A stretch of 64,000 bases of DNA from Acidobacteria bacterium AB60. GTDB lineage: Bacteria; Acidobacteriota; Terriglobia; Terriglobales; Acidobacteriaceae. Under the pieces are notes generated by a model. The model was not told the origin of the DNA. It searched no databases and saw only the letters and a program-made list of their open reading frames with translations. The stretch spans positions 806,001 through 870,000 of the forward strand of contig VANK01000001.1 in assembly GCA_008682415.1 (NCBI GenBank), in the 5' to 3' direction. Made by a program: the position numbers and the translations under genes. Below are positions 8,688-17,870 of this stretch, one piece after another (the stretch's first letter is position 1; the number at the start of each line of letters is the position of its first letter).

Positions 8688-11600
8688 CAGGATGCGGCTC
8701 CTGCGGGCTCCTGCGCCAGCTGGTCGCGGGACCGGCCGAGGGTGCGAAGCCGCAGGCGATCCATGGTCAGATAGACCACCGGGGTGGTGTAGAGGGTGAG
8801 CAGCTGGCTCAGCACAAGGCCGCCGACGATCGTGATTCCCAGCGGCCGGCGCAGCTCTGATCCCGTGCCGGTGCCGAAGGCCAGGGGAAGCGCGCCGAAG
8901 ATGGCCGCCATGGTCGTCATGAGGATGGGGCGGAAGCGAAGCATGCAGGCTTCAAAGATGGCGTCGTAGGTGTTCTTGCCTTCCTGGCGTTCGGCCATGA
9001 GCGCGAAGTCGATCATCATGATGGCGTTTTTCTTCACGATTCCGATGAGGAGGATGATGCCGATGATGGAGATGACATTCAGGTCCATGCTGAAGAGGAT
9101 CAGCGCAATCATCGCCCCGACGCTGGCTGAAGGTAAGGTGGTGAGGATCGTAACCGGGTGCACGAGGCTCTCATAGAGGATTCCCAGCACGATGTAGACG
9201 GCAAGCAGGGCCGTGATGATGAGGTACTTCTCGCTGGCCAGCGACTGTTGAAACGCCTGCGCAGTCCCTGCGAAGAAGCCGTGGACCGTCGGTGGCAGGC
9301 CAAGACTCGACTCCATCTCCGTGATTTCGCGCGTGGCATCGCTGAGAGAGTATCCCGGGCCAAGATTGAACGATACGGTGACGCTGGGAAAGAGGCCGGT
9401 GTGATTCACCTGCAGCGGCGTGGTGCCGATCTTCGGCTTCATGGTGGTAAGCAAAGGAGAGACGGCGTTGATGCCCGCGCGTCCGCTTCCGCCGCCTGGG
9501 GTGAAGTAGATGTTGTTGAGCCCCGAGGGGTCCTGCCAATACTTCGGCGCGACCTCCATCACCACGTAGTACTGGTTCAGCTGCGTATAGATGACCGAGA
9601 CCTGGGATTGGCCGAAGGCGCTGTAGAGCGAGCGATCGAGCGATTGCGCGGTCTGCCCCAGACGCGCCGCGGTGGTGCGGTCATAGGTAAGCTGCGCCTG
9701 CAGTCCTCCGTTTTGCTGATCGCTGTTTACGTCCTGCAATCCCGGCAGCCTCTTCATGTGGGCGAGCAAGATGGGTCCCCAGTGCGCAAGGTCCGGGACA
9801 TTCTCTGTCTGGATGGTGTACTGATATTGGGCGCCGCCGCCGCGCCCGCCGATACGTAGGTCCTGGGCAGCCTGCAGGAAGGCGGACGCCACCGGCAGCC
9901 GGTTCATCTTGGGCCTGAGGCGATTGATGATGGCGAAGGCATCCTCTTTGCGCTCTTTACCCAGCGGCTTGAGCGCCATAAAGATGAAGCCGCCATTTCC
10001 CTGCCCCGTATAGGCGTTGACGTGGTCGACTCCCGGATCCGATTTGATGATGCCCACCAGTTCTTTAACGGAGAAGTTCATGAGCGGGAAGGATGCGTCC
10101 TGAGGGCCTTGGACCATGCCCATGATGACGCCGGTGTCCTGCTGGGGGAAGAAGCCCTTGGGAATGCGCACGATCACCACGACATTCAACGCGATGGTGA
10201 GCGCCAGGACGATGATGGTGAGGAGCGGATTGTCCATCACCCACGCGAGAGACACGCGGTAGACCGCGACCATGCCATTGAGCGTGCGTTCGCTGACCCG
10301 ATAGAACCAGTTATGCCGCTCGCCCTCCTGGTGGGCCTTAAGCAGGTGCGCGCACATGGTGGGCGTGGTGGTGAGGGAGATGATCATCGACACCAGGATG
10401 GCGGTGGAGAGGACCACGGCGAATTCTCTGAAGAGCCGGCCAATGATCCCGCCCATCAGGAGAATGGGGATGAACACCGCGATCAGCGACATGCTGATGG
10501 AAAAAACGGTGAAGCCAATCTCCTTGGCGCCCTGCAGGGCGGCTGCGAAGGGCTCCATGCCGCGCTCCAGGTGGCGCGTGATGTTCTCCATCACCACGAT
10601 GGCATCGTCGACGACGAAGCCGGTGGAGATCGTCAATGCCATCAGCGATAGATTGTCGATGCTGTAGCCAAACAGATACATCACCGCGAAGGTGCCGATG
10701 ATGGAGACGGGGACCGCGACGATGGGGATGACGGTGGCGCGCAGGCTGCGCAGGAAGAGGAAAACCACCAGAATGACCAAAACGATCGAGCCGATGAGGG
10801 TGATATAAGTGTTGCTCATCGAGGCGCGGATGGTGGTGGTACGGTCGAGCACTACGGTGGTCTTGATGCCCTTCGGCAGAACGGCCTCGAGGAACGGCAG
10901 TTGGGCCTTCACCCGGTCGACGGTCTGGATGATGTTGGCGCCGGGCTGACGGAAGATGATGATGAAGACGCCGCGAATGCCATCCATGTATCCGGCGGTG
11001 CGGATATTGGACGTGGAGTCGATGACGTCGGCCACATCGGAGAGACGGATCGCGGCGCCATTGCGATAGCCCACGATCAGGGGCCGATACTCCTCAGCCT
11101 TCGAGATCTGATCGTTGGTCAGGATATCGGCGGTGCGGTCGCCGTCGGAGAGCTGCCCGCGCGGCTCATGCGCGTTCTGCAGACTCAGCACGGATTGGAC
11201 CGAGCCCAGTGTCATGCCGAAGCTCTGCAGCTTCATGGGATCGACTTCAACGCGGACGGAGGGCGTGGAGCCGCCGTTCACCCCAACCTGGCCAACGCCC
11301 TCGATCTGCGAGATCTTCTGCTGCAGAACGGTGGAGGCGATGTCGTAGATCTTGGTGATCGGATACTGGTCCGACGTGAGAGCCAGCAGCATGATCGGCG
11401 AATCAGCCGGATTCACCTTGCGATAGCTGGGGTTTGAAGGCAGATTGGCGGGGAGGTACGTGCGCGCAGCATTGATTGCCGCTTGCACGTCGCGGGCCGC
11501 GCCATCGATATTGCGGCTCAGCTCGAACTGCAGGGTGATGTTGGTGCTGCCGAGCTGACTGGACGAGGTCATCTCGGTGATACCGGCGATATGCGCGAAC

Positions 11601-11809
11601 TGCCGTTCCAGCGGCGTGGCAACCGAAGCGGCCATGATCTCCGCGCTGCCGCCGGGGAGGCTGGCCTGCACGTTGATCGTGGGGAAATCGACCTGGGGAA
11701 GCGGCGACACCGGCAGCACCGTAAATGCAATCGCGCCCGCGATCGCGACTGCGATGGTGAGCAGCGTGGTGGCGACCGGCCGGTGAATGAACGGTGAGGA
11801 AAGACTCAT
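8687..11809 (-). CDS. mdtC: RND efflux transporter, MdtC-like
   Basis: Inner-membrane RND pump subunit that uses the proton gradient to expel drugs. The 1040-residue length and layout (twelve membrane helices, two large periplasmic loops) match the HAE1/MdtB-MdtC group. The N-terminus MSLSSPFIHRPVATTLLTIA, the motif GFVVDDAIVVMENI in helix 4 (the proton-relay acidic pair) and the C-terminal GIVKKNAIMMIDFAL are typical. It follows the MdtB-like gene with a four-base overlap and is coupled to the outer-membrane channel. In E. coli MdtB and MdtC form a mixed trimer; the same arrangement is inferred here. A GGGSGRAG linker lies where its partner carries a much larger insert. Confidence 0.93.
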   Translation of the reverse strand: MSLSSPFIHRPVATTLLTIAVAIAGAIAFTVLPVSPLPQVDFPTINVQASLPGGSAEIMAASVATPLERQFAHIAGITEMTSSSQLGSTNITLQFELSRNIDGAARDVQAAINAARTYLPANLPSNPSYRKVNPADSPIMLLALTSDQYPITKIYDIASTVLQQKISQIEGVGQVGVNGGSTPSVRVEVDPMKLQSFGMTLGSVQSVLSLQNAHEPRGQLSDGDRTADILTNDQISKAEEYRPLIVGYRNGAAIRLSDVADVIDSTSNIRTAGYMDGIRGVFIIIFRQPGANIIQTVDRVKAQLPFLEAVLPKGIKTTVVLDRTTTIRASMSNTYITLIGSIVLVILVVFLFLRSLRATVIPIVAVPVSIIGTFAVMYLFGYSIDNLSLMALTISTGFVVDDAIVVMENITRHLERGMEPFAAALQGAKEIGFTVFSISMSLIAVFIPILLMGGIIGRLFREFAVVLSTAILVSMIISLTTTPTMCAHLLKAHQEGERHNWFYRVSERTLNGMVAVYRVSLAWVMDNPLLTIIVLALTIALNVVVIVRIPKGFFPQQDTGVIMGMVQGPQDASFPLMNFSVKELVGIIKSDPGVDHVNAYTGQGNGGFIFMALKPLGKERKEDAFAIINRLRPKMNRLPVASAFLQAAQDLRIGGRGGGAQYQYTIQTENVPDLAHWGPILLAHMKRLPGLQDVNSDQQNGGLQAQLTYDRTTAARLGQTAQSLDRSLYSAFGQSQVSVIYTQLNQYYVVMEVAPKYWQDPSGLNNIYFTPGGGSGRAGINAVSPLLTTMKPKIGTTPLQVNHTGLFPSVTVSFNLGPGYSLSDATREITEMESSLGLPPTVHGFFAGTAQAFQQSLASEKYLIITALLAVYIVLGILYESLVHPVTILTTLPSASVGAMIALILFSMDLNVISIIGIILLIGIVKKNAIMMIDFALMAERQEGKNTYDAIFEACMLRFRPILMTTMAAIFGALPLAFGTGTGSELRRPLGITIVGGLVLSQLLTLYTTPVVYLTMDRLRLRTLGRSRDQLAQEPAGAAS

Positions 11810-14800
11810 GCCGGCTCCACTTCGGGGCGCGGAGGCTGATTCCGCGGAGCCGTATGCGAAGGCCTGCGGCCGGTGAGCCGCTGGCCGAGGTTATCGAAAA
11901 AGATGTAGATGACCGGCGTGGTGTAGAGGGTGAGGACCTGGCTAAGGAGCAGCCCGCCCACCATAGATATCCCGAGGGGCCGGCGCAGTTCGGATCCGAG
12001 TCCCGACCCGAAGGCCAGCGGAATGCCGCCCAGCAGCGCTGCCATAGTGGTCATCATGATGGGCCGGAAGCGCAGGAGGCTCGCCTCGTAGATGGCTTCG
12101 GTCGAGTCTTTGCCCCGCTCGCGTTCTGACTCCAGCGCAAAATCGACGATCATGATTCCGTTCTTCTTCACGATGCCGATGAGCAGGATGATGCCAATAA
12201 TGGCGACCACGCTAAGGTCCTGGTGGAAGAGCATGAGCGCCAGCAGCGCGCCCACGCCCGCGGACGGCAGCGTGGAGAGAATGGTGATGGGGTGAATAAA
12301 GCTCTCGTACAGAACGCCCAGAACGATATACACGGTCACCAGAGCGGCGAGAATCAACAGCGCCTCGTTGGAGAGTGAGTTGCGAAACGAGGCGGCGGTG
12401 CCCTGGAAGTCCGCCTGCACGGTCGCGGGGAAGTTCATCTGTTTGCCGAGATCGTCGATCTTCGTGATCGCCGTGCCGAGCGATGCGTTCGGAGCCAGGT
12501 TGAACGAAACCGTGACCGCCGGAAACTGCCCCTGGTGAGTAATGGCCAGCGCTTCCGTGGTGTCGGTCATGTGCGTGAACGCGCCCAGCGGTATGGCCCG
12601 CGTGCCCGCGCTGGAGACGCTGGTATTCGGTGTCGTTCCGGCGGTTACCCCCGCGGTGGCTGACGACCCGCCCGTCGACGCAACCGGCCCAACCGCCCTG
12701 ACAGGCGCCGCAAGCACCGTGGACGAGGGCGTGTACTTCACGGACGTGGTCAGCGCGTTCGATCCCGCCGACTGCGATGCCGAAGAGGAAAAGCTGGTGG
12801 ATGCTCCTGCTCCGGTCGCGCCCGAAGAGGCGTTTGACTGGATGTAGAGCGACGAAAGATTGGCCGGATTGCGCTGCCACTCCGGCGCGGTCTCGAGAAT
12901 GACGTGATACTGGTTCACTTGCGTATAGAGCGTGTTGATTTGGCGCTGACCGTAGGCGTCGTAGAGAGTGTTGTCAATGGTAGTGGGCGCAACGCCGAGG
13001 CGCGACGCGGTCACCCGGTCAATGGTGAGCGACACAGCGCGAGCGCCGGTCTGCTGGTCCGTAGCCACGTCTTCGAGCTCCGGCATCTTCTTGAGCTCGG
13101 TCACAAAGCGATCCGTCCACGTGTTCAGCTCATTGCTGTCGGGATCTTCCAGCGTGTACTGGTATTGGGTCCGGCTGATGCGGTCGTCGACCGTGATGTC
13201 CTGCACCGGCTGCATGTAAAGGTGGATCCCGGCGACCTGCGCCAGATTGTTTTGCAGGCGGCGAATGACGTCGGCCGCGCTCAGGTCGCGCTGTTCGATG
13301 GGCTTGAGGTTGATGGAGATGCGGCCGCTGTTCATCGTGGTGTTCTGGCCGTCAGCCCCAATGAACGAGGAGAGGCTCTCCACCGCCGGATCCTGCAGGA
13401 TGATCTGCGCCAGCTGCTGCTGCTTCTGCGACATCTCAGTAAACGAAATGGACTGCGACGCCTGCGAGATCCCTTGGATCACGCCCGTGTCCTGCACGGG
13501 AAAGAAGCCTTTGGGAATAAGAATGTAGAGCACGACCGTGAGGACGAGCGTTGCGGCCGCAACCAGCAGCGTGATGGTCTGAAATCGCAACACAAACTTG
13601 AGCGTGCGCCCGTAGAAGGCGATCATGCGCTCAAACATGTTCTCCGACCAGCGGTAGAATCGTCCCTGCTGATGCGCTGGATCGTGCCGCAGGATGCGCG
13701 CGCACATCATGGGCGTGAGCGTGAGCGACACCACGGCGGAGATGATGATGGTCACCGCCAGCGTGACCGCGAACTCGCGAAAGAGCCGGCCTACCACATC
13801 GCCCATGAACAAGAGGGGAATCAGCACCGCGATCAGCGAGACGGTTAGCGAGACGATGGTGAAGCCGATCTGTCCCGCGCCGGTCAGTGCCGCCTCCATC
13901 GGAGGCATGCCCTCTTCGAGATAGCGGGAGATGTTCTCGATCATCACGATCGCGTCGTCCACCACGAATCCGGTGGAGATGGTGAGCGCCATGAGCGAGA
14001 GGTTATCGAGACTGTACCCGAGCAGGTACATTACCGCCAGTGTGCCGACGAGTGACAGCGGAACCGCGACGCTGGGAATGATGGTGGCGGAGAGACTGCG
14101 CAGGAACAGGAAGATGACCATCACCACCAGCGCAATGGTCAGCATCAACTCAAATTCCACGTCGTTGACAGACGACTGAATGCTCGTCGTCATGTCGGTC
14201 ATGGTGGTGACCTTGATGGTGGCGGGAAGATTTGCTTCGAGTTGTGGAAGAATCTGCTGGATGCGGTGGACCACGATGATGGTGTTGGCGCCCGGCTGTC
14301 GCTGGATATTGAGGATGACCGCCGGTTTGGTGTTCATCCACGCGGCCTGCCGCGCGTTTTCCACTCCATTCACGACCTTCGCGACGTCTTTGACGAAGAC
14401 GGGAGCACCATTGCTGTAGGCCACGACGACGTTGTTGTATCCGGCGGCCTCGGTAATCTGGTCGTTGGCATCGATCTGGTAATCCTGGCGCGGTCCGTCG
14501 AAGTTGCCCTTGGCGGAATTGACACTCGCCTGGGTGAGGGCGGTGCGCACGTCCTCCATGTTGAGCCCATGCGCGGAGAGCGCCGTGGGATTGACCTGGA
14601 TCCGAACGGCGGGCTTCTGGCCGCCGCTGATGCTGACCAGGCCGACCCCCGCAAGCTGCGAGATGCGTGGCGCCAGTCGCGTATCGACAAGGTCTTCCAC
14701 CTGCGACAGGGGCATCGCGTCGGACGTGACCGCGAGCGTAAGCACCGGCGCATCCGCAGGGTTGGTCTTGTTGTAGACGGGCGGGGTGGGAAGATCGGCG

Positions 14801-15159
14801 GGCAGCAGAGACTGCGCCGAGTTGATGGACGACTGCACTTCTTCCTCAGCCACGTCGAGGGCGAGGCTCAGGTCGAACTGCAGCACAACGACCGAGACCC
14901 CGCCCGCGCTGGTCGAGGTCATCTGGCTCAGCCCCTGCATCTGCCCGAATTGGCGCTCCAACGGCGCCGTCACGGTCATCGCCGTCACGTCAGGGCTTGC
15001 GCCGGGGTAGAACGTAACCACCTGGATCGTGGGGTAGTCGACCTGCGGCAACGCGGACATCGGCAGCTGGAAATAGGAGACGATCCCCACCAGAAGGATG
15101 GCGAACATCAACAAGGCCGTGGCCACGGGCCGCAGGATGAAGGGGCGAGACGGGTTCAT
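11806..15159 (-). CDS. mdtB: RND efflux transporter, MdtB-like, with an 85-residue low-complexity insert
   Basis: Second RND pump subunit of the operon. At 1117 residues it is about 75 longer than its neighbour. The fold landmarks are intact: N-terminal MNPSRPFILRPVATALLMFA, helix-4 GFVVDDAIVMIENI and C-terminal GIVKKNGIMIVDFAL. The extra length is a Ser/Ala/Thr/Gly-rich segment at about residues 771-857 (plus-strand positions about 12590-12850), inserted after ANLSSLYIQS in the second periplasmic loop and before the conserved QFPAVTVSFNL. It overlaps the mdtA-like gene upstream and the mdtC-like gene downstream by four bases each. It probably pairs with the MdtC-like protein; the role of the insert is unknown. 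Confidence 0.93.
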   Translation of the reverse strand: MNPSRPFILRPVATALLMFAILLVGIVSYFQLPMSALPQVDYPTIQVVTFYPGASPDVTAMTVTAPLERQFGQMQGLSQMTSTSAGGVSVVVLQFDLSLALDVAEEEVQSSINSAQSLLPADLPTPPVYNKTNPADAPVLTLAVTSDAMPLSQVEDLVDTRLAPRISQLAGVGLVSISGGQKPAVRIQVNPTALSAHGLNMEDVRTALTQASVNSAKGNFDGPRQDYQIDANDQITEAAGYNNVVVAYSNGAPVFVKDVAKVVNGVENARQAAWMNTKPAVILNIQRQPGANTIIVVHRIQQILPQLEANLPATIKVTTMTDMTTSIQSSVNDVEFELMLTIALVVMVIFLFLRSLSATIIPSVAVPLSLVGTLAVMYLLGYSLDNLSLMALTISTGFVVDDAIVMIENISRYLEEGMPPMEAALTGAGQIGFTIVSLTVSLIAVLIPLLFMGDVVGRLFREFAVTLAVTIIISAVVSLTLTPMMCARILRHDPAHQQGRFYRWSENMFERMIAFYGRTLKFVLRFQTITLLVAAATLVLTVVLYILIPKGFFPVQDTGVIQGISQASQSISFTEMSQKQQQLAQIILQDPAVESLSSFIGADGQNTTMNSGRISINLKPIEQRDLSAADVIRRLQNNLAQVAGIHLYMQPVQDITVDDRISRTQYQYTLEDPDSNELNTWTDRFVTELKKMPELEDVATDQQTGARAVSLTIDRVTASRLGVAPTTIDNTLYDAYGQRQINTLYTQVNQYHVILETAPEWQRNPANLSSLYIQSNASSGATGAGASTSFSSSASQSAGSNALTTSVKYTPSSTVLAAPVRAVGPVASTGGSSATAGVTAGTTPNTSVSSAGTRAIPLGAFTHMTDTTEALAITHQGQFPAVTVSFNLAPNASLGTAITKIDDLGKQMNFPATVQADFQGTAASFRNSLSNEALLILAALVTVYIVLGVLYESFIHPITILSTLPSAGVGALLALMLFHQDLSVVAIIGIILLIGIVKKNGIMIVDFALESERERGKDSTEAIYEASLLRFRPIMMTTMAALLGGIPLAFGSGLGSELRRPLGISMVGGLLLSQVLTLYTTPVIYIFFDNLGQRLTGRRPSHTAPRNQPPRPEVEPA

Positions 15160-16403
15160 GGGGCGGTGCTCACCGGTCCGTCTGAGGTGCTGGGAAGCTT
15201 CGCCCGGGAGAGAGTGATAGGGGAATTGTTCTGCAACTTCTCGAAGCTGCTGTCCGCTATCACATCGCCTTCGTTGATTCCCTCAACCGCGGTCTCGCCA
15301 TGATCCGAGACTCCCGATTTGACCGTGTGCTGGACCGCCTTGTTGTTCTGGATCAGGAAAACAAAGTCGGTGTTTCCATTGTGCTGAATGGCCGAGGACG
15401 GAACCAGGACCTGGTTCTGCAGGGTGTTCACCAACATGCGGGTATTGACGAACTGATTGGGGAAGAGGACGCCCTTGCGATTGGCAAACTCGGCGCGCAG
15501 CTTCACCGTGCCGGTGGTGGTGTCGATCTGGTTATCGATCGAGGTGAGCCTTCCTTTGTCCAGCAGGGTCTGCTGGCCGCGGTCATAGGCCTCCACGCTC
15601 AGTTGCTGGCTGCCGCGCGTGTGGTTCAGCACCTGGGGCAGGTTGTCTTCCGCCAGGGTATAGACCACCGTGATCGGCTGCATCTGGGTGACCACCACGA
15701 GAGTGGTGGTTGAGTTGGCGGTGACCAGGTTGCCGGGATCCACAAGCCGCAATCCGACGCGGCCGTCGAGCGGGGACACAATGTGGCAGTACCCAAGCTG
15801 CACCTCGTCATAACGAACCGTGCCCTCGTCATTTTTGACGGTGCCCTGGTCCTGCAGAACGATCTTCTCCTGGTCTTCAAGGGTCTGGCGGGGGATGGCG
15901 TTCTTCGACCAGGCCCCTTTGTAACGCTCGAGATCCATCTTGGCCTGGGCAAGAAGATTTTGATCACGCTCCAGAATCCCCTGCGCCTGTTGCAGTGTGG
16001 CTTCAAAGGGCCGGGGGTCAATGTCGATCAGAGGATCGCCCTTCTTGACCATTTGGCCCTCGCGATAATGGACCGCCGTGACGACCCCGGTGACCTGCGA
16101 GGTGATGGCCGCGGTATAGACGGGGGTTACAGTCCCGAGCGCGTCAAAGTAAACGTTCACGCTGCCCTTGTGGGCGGTGGCGGTTGTTACCGGCACGGGG
16201 CCGAAACCGCCACGACGGCCGCCGGCCATGGCCGCGGTCTGGCTCTTCTGCTGATGCTGAATGACCCAATAGAAAAGCAGCCCAAAGAGGATCAGGACGA
16301 CTGCCCACACCCAGCGGTGTCGACGCTTGTGAGTTGGGGTACGCGCATCTCCGGCCGATTGGCTCGCCGGAATATCGTGCGATGCAGATGATCTCGGGTC
16401 CAT
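15156..16403 (-). CDS. mdtA: RND efflux periplasmic adaptor, MdtA-like
   Basis: Membrane-fusion protein linking the RND pump to the outer-membrane channel. In 415 residues there is a short cytosolic part, one membrane anchor (about residues 29-48, VWAVVLILFGLLFYWVI), a lipoyl-like half motif (VTAVHYREGQMVKKGDPLIDIDPRPF), a coiled-coil hairpin (about 120-185) and beta-barrel parts with QLGYCHIVSPLDGRVGLRLVDPGN, a signature of the MdtA subgroup. It is the first gene of the four-gene operon, whose members overlap by one to four bases. The 283 bases upstream hold no regulator gene and no operator that could be recognised. Confidence 0.93.
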   Translation of the reverse strand: MDPRSSASHDIPASQSAGDARTPTHKRRHRWVWAVVLILFGLLFYWVIQHQQKSQTAAMAGGRRGGFGPVPVTTATAHKGSVNVYFDALGTVTPVYTAAITSQVTGVVTAVHYREGQMVKKGDPLIDIDPRPFEATLQQAQGILERDQNLLAQAKMDLERYKGAWSKNAIPRQTLEDQEKIVLQDQGTVKNDEGTVRYDEVQLGYCHIVSPLDGRVGLRLVDPGNLVTANSTTTLVVVTQMQPITVVYTLAEDNLPQVLNHTRGSQQLSVEAYDRGQQTLLDKGRLTSIDNQIDTTTGTVKLRAEFANRKGVLFPNQFVNTRMLVNTLQNQVLVPSSAIQHNGNTDFVFLIQNNKAVQHTVKSGVSDHGETAVEGINEGDVIADSSFEKLQNNSPITLSRAKLPSTSDGPVSTAP

Positions 16404-16686
16404 GTCTTCTCTTGTGATTTCCTGCGAAGTGTCGTGGAGTCTTGAGGGCTTGCGATCGGCATCCCCATCCAGGGACGGAAGTTGCTATGAATCGCTAAGT
16501 TTACCATCCAGCCCAGCCCCAGCGCCTGTTTGCGCGTGTTCCCTGCCCCGGCGTGGAAGTTCTGAATCCACAACCGGTTATGACTGCCAGGTTGCCGCGA
16601 TTTCGACGCATTTTTTCAGACGAAATGCACCCGGGTATAGTTGCAGTTTTGAAGTGAGCTTCAGGTCTTCGGGGCGAAAAGCAGAC

Positions 16687-17694
16687 TCACGCGGCTGGCG
16701 CCACGGGATTGCTGAAAGTGGTTGCAGCCGGAGCGGGCGGAGACAGTGACTCGACCGCAGCGGCCTCGATCTCGCTGTTGATCTCCGCACCAACCAGCAG
16801 CATCAGCCCGGTGATGTAGAACCACATGAGCAAAATGATGACTGCGCCCAGGGAGCCGTAGGTGACGGTGTAGCTGTTGAAGAAATGCAAATAGACCCGA
16901 AAGCCCACGGAGGAGAGGAGCCATCCCCCCAGCCCGATCGCTGAGCCGGGGCTGAGCCAGCGCCAGCGGCGGCGCCGCACGTCCGGGGCCCAGTAGTAAA
17001 CCACTGCGAATGACAAGGCCAGGAACGCGGTCGCAATCGTCCAGCCCACCAGGCTGATCAGTACCACGGCCGGATCCCGAAGGTAGGCTTCGTGAAGGTG
17101 CGCCCGGACCCAAACGACCCCGAAGTTGCTCGCAAACATAGAGGCAAGACAGAGCGAGATGGTCACAATCAGGACGATGGTGAGTCCAATGGCATAGATG
17201 CGCGCCTTGAGATAGGAGCGCCGATCCACGACCTTGTAAACCGCATTCAGCGTCCCCTGACACGCCGAAACCCCAACGGAAGCGGACCAGATTGCCGCGA
17301 TCAAACCAAACGTGACCTTTCCTGAAGTGGAAGCGGCGGTCGTCTGGTTGAATACGCTGACAACGGTGCTCAGGGCGGATGTGGGCAGAACCAGGGCAAG
17401 ATAGCCCAGCAGCTGGTCGTAGATTTGATGTGCCGAACGCGCCGCCAGTCCGAGGATCGAACTGGCGCAAATCAAGGTGGGAAACAGAGAAAAGAGGAAG
17501 TAAAAGGCAAGCTCCGCAGCATGGCCGAAGATGCGATCTTGCAGGGAAGCGTTCCAGACCCGCTTGACGATCGTCCGCGCTGAGAGCCCTTCCACCCTCC
17601 AGAGATTGGGAACGGGCGCACTGGATACAACCTCCCAGACGTGACGCTCGCACTCGTTCAGACGCGGATCGACGATCGAAGAGTCAGCAGACAT
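16687..17694 (-). CDS. YihY/BrkB family inner-membrane protein
   Basis: Multi-pass membrane protein of the YihY/BrkB (formerly ribonuclease BN-like) family; its biochemical role is unsettled and it has no proven RNase activity. About six hydrophobic helices are visible, with family markers in AAELAFYFLFSLFPTLI, TFGLIAAIWSASVGVSACQGTLN and YGSLGAVIILLMWFYITGLMLLVGAEIN. The ATG at 17694 starts MSADSSIVDPRLNE and gives 335 residues; a GTG at 17805 would add 37 residues of non-membrane sequence and is thought less likely. A 330-residue frame in another register runs over the same bases but shows no family pattern. The gene is divergent from the Omp85 gene. Confidence 0.85.
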   Translation of the reverse strand: MSADSSIVDPRLNECERHVWEVVSSAPVPNLWRVEGLSARTIVKRVWNASLQDRIFGHAAELAFYFLFSLFPTLICASSILGLAARSAHQIYDQLLGYLALVLPTSALSTVVSVFNQTTAASTSGKVTFGLIAAIWSASVGVSACQGTLNAVYKVVDRRSYLKARIYAIGLTIVLIVTISLCLASMFASNFGVVWVRAHLHEAYLRDPAVVLISLVGWTIATAFLALSFAVVYYWAPDVRRRRWRWLSPGSAIGLGGWLLSSVGFRVYLHFFNSYTVTYGSLGAVIILLMWFYITGLMLLVGAEINSEIEAAAVESLSPPAPAATTFSNPVAPAA

Positions 17695-17870
17695 GATCCT
17701 ATCCGCCCCGGGGCCCAACTCCCTCTGAACCGCATGGATGCCGAAATAGAACGGGAAGTGGTTCTGAGGAACAAACGGCCAGCGCCGTAACGTCAATCGC
17801 TCCACCAGCAGGGGTCAACCAACGGATTCAGCCAGGCATCTGATCGTGGGAGGTACTCCGGCCTGTCACG

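Noticed and set aside
16661-17653. A 330-residue minus-strand frame overlapping the BrkB gene
   Set aside because: The other register gives the YihY/BrkB helices and family motifs; this one gives an Arg/Ser/Gly-rich sequence without pattern.
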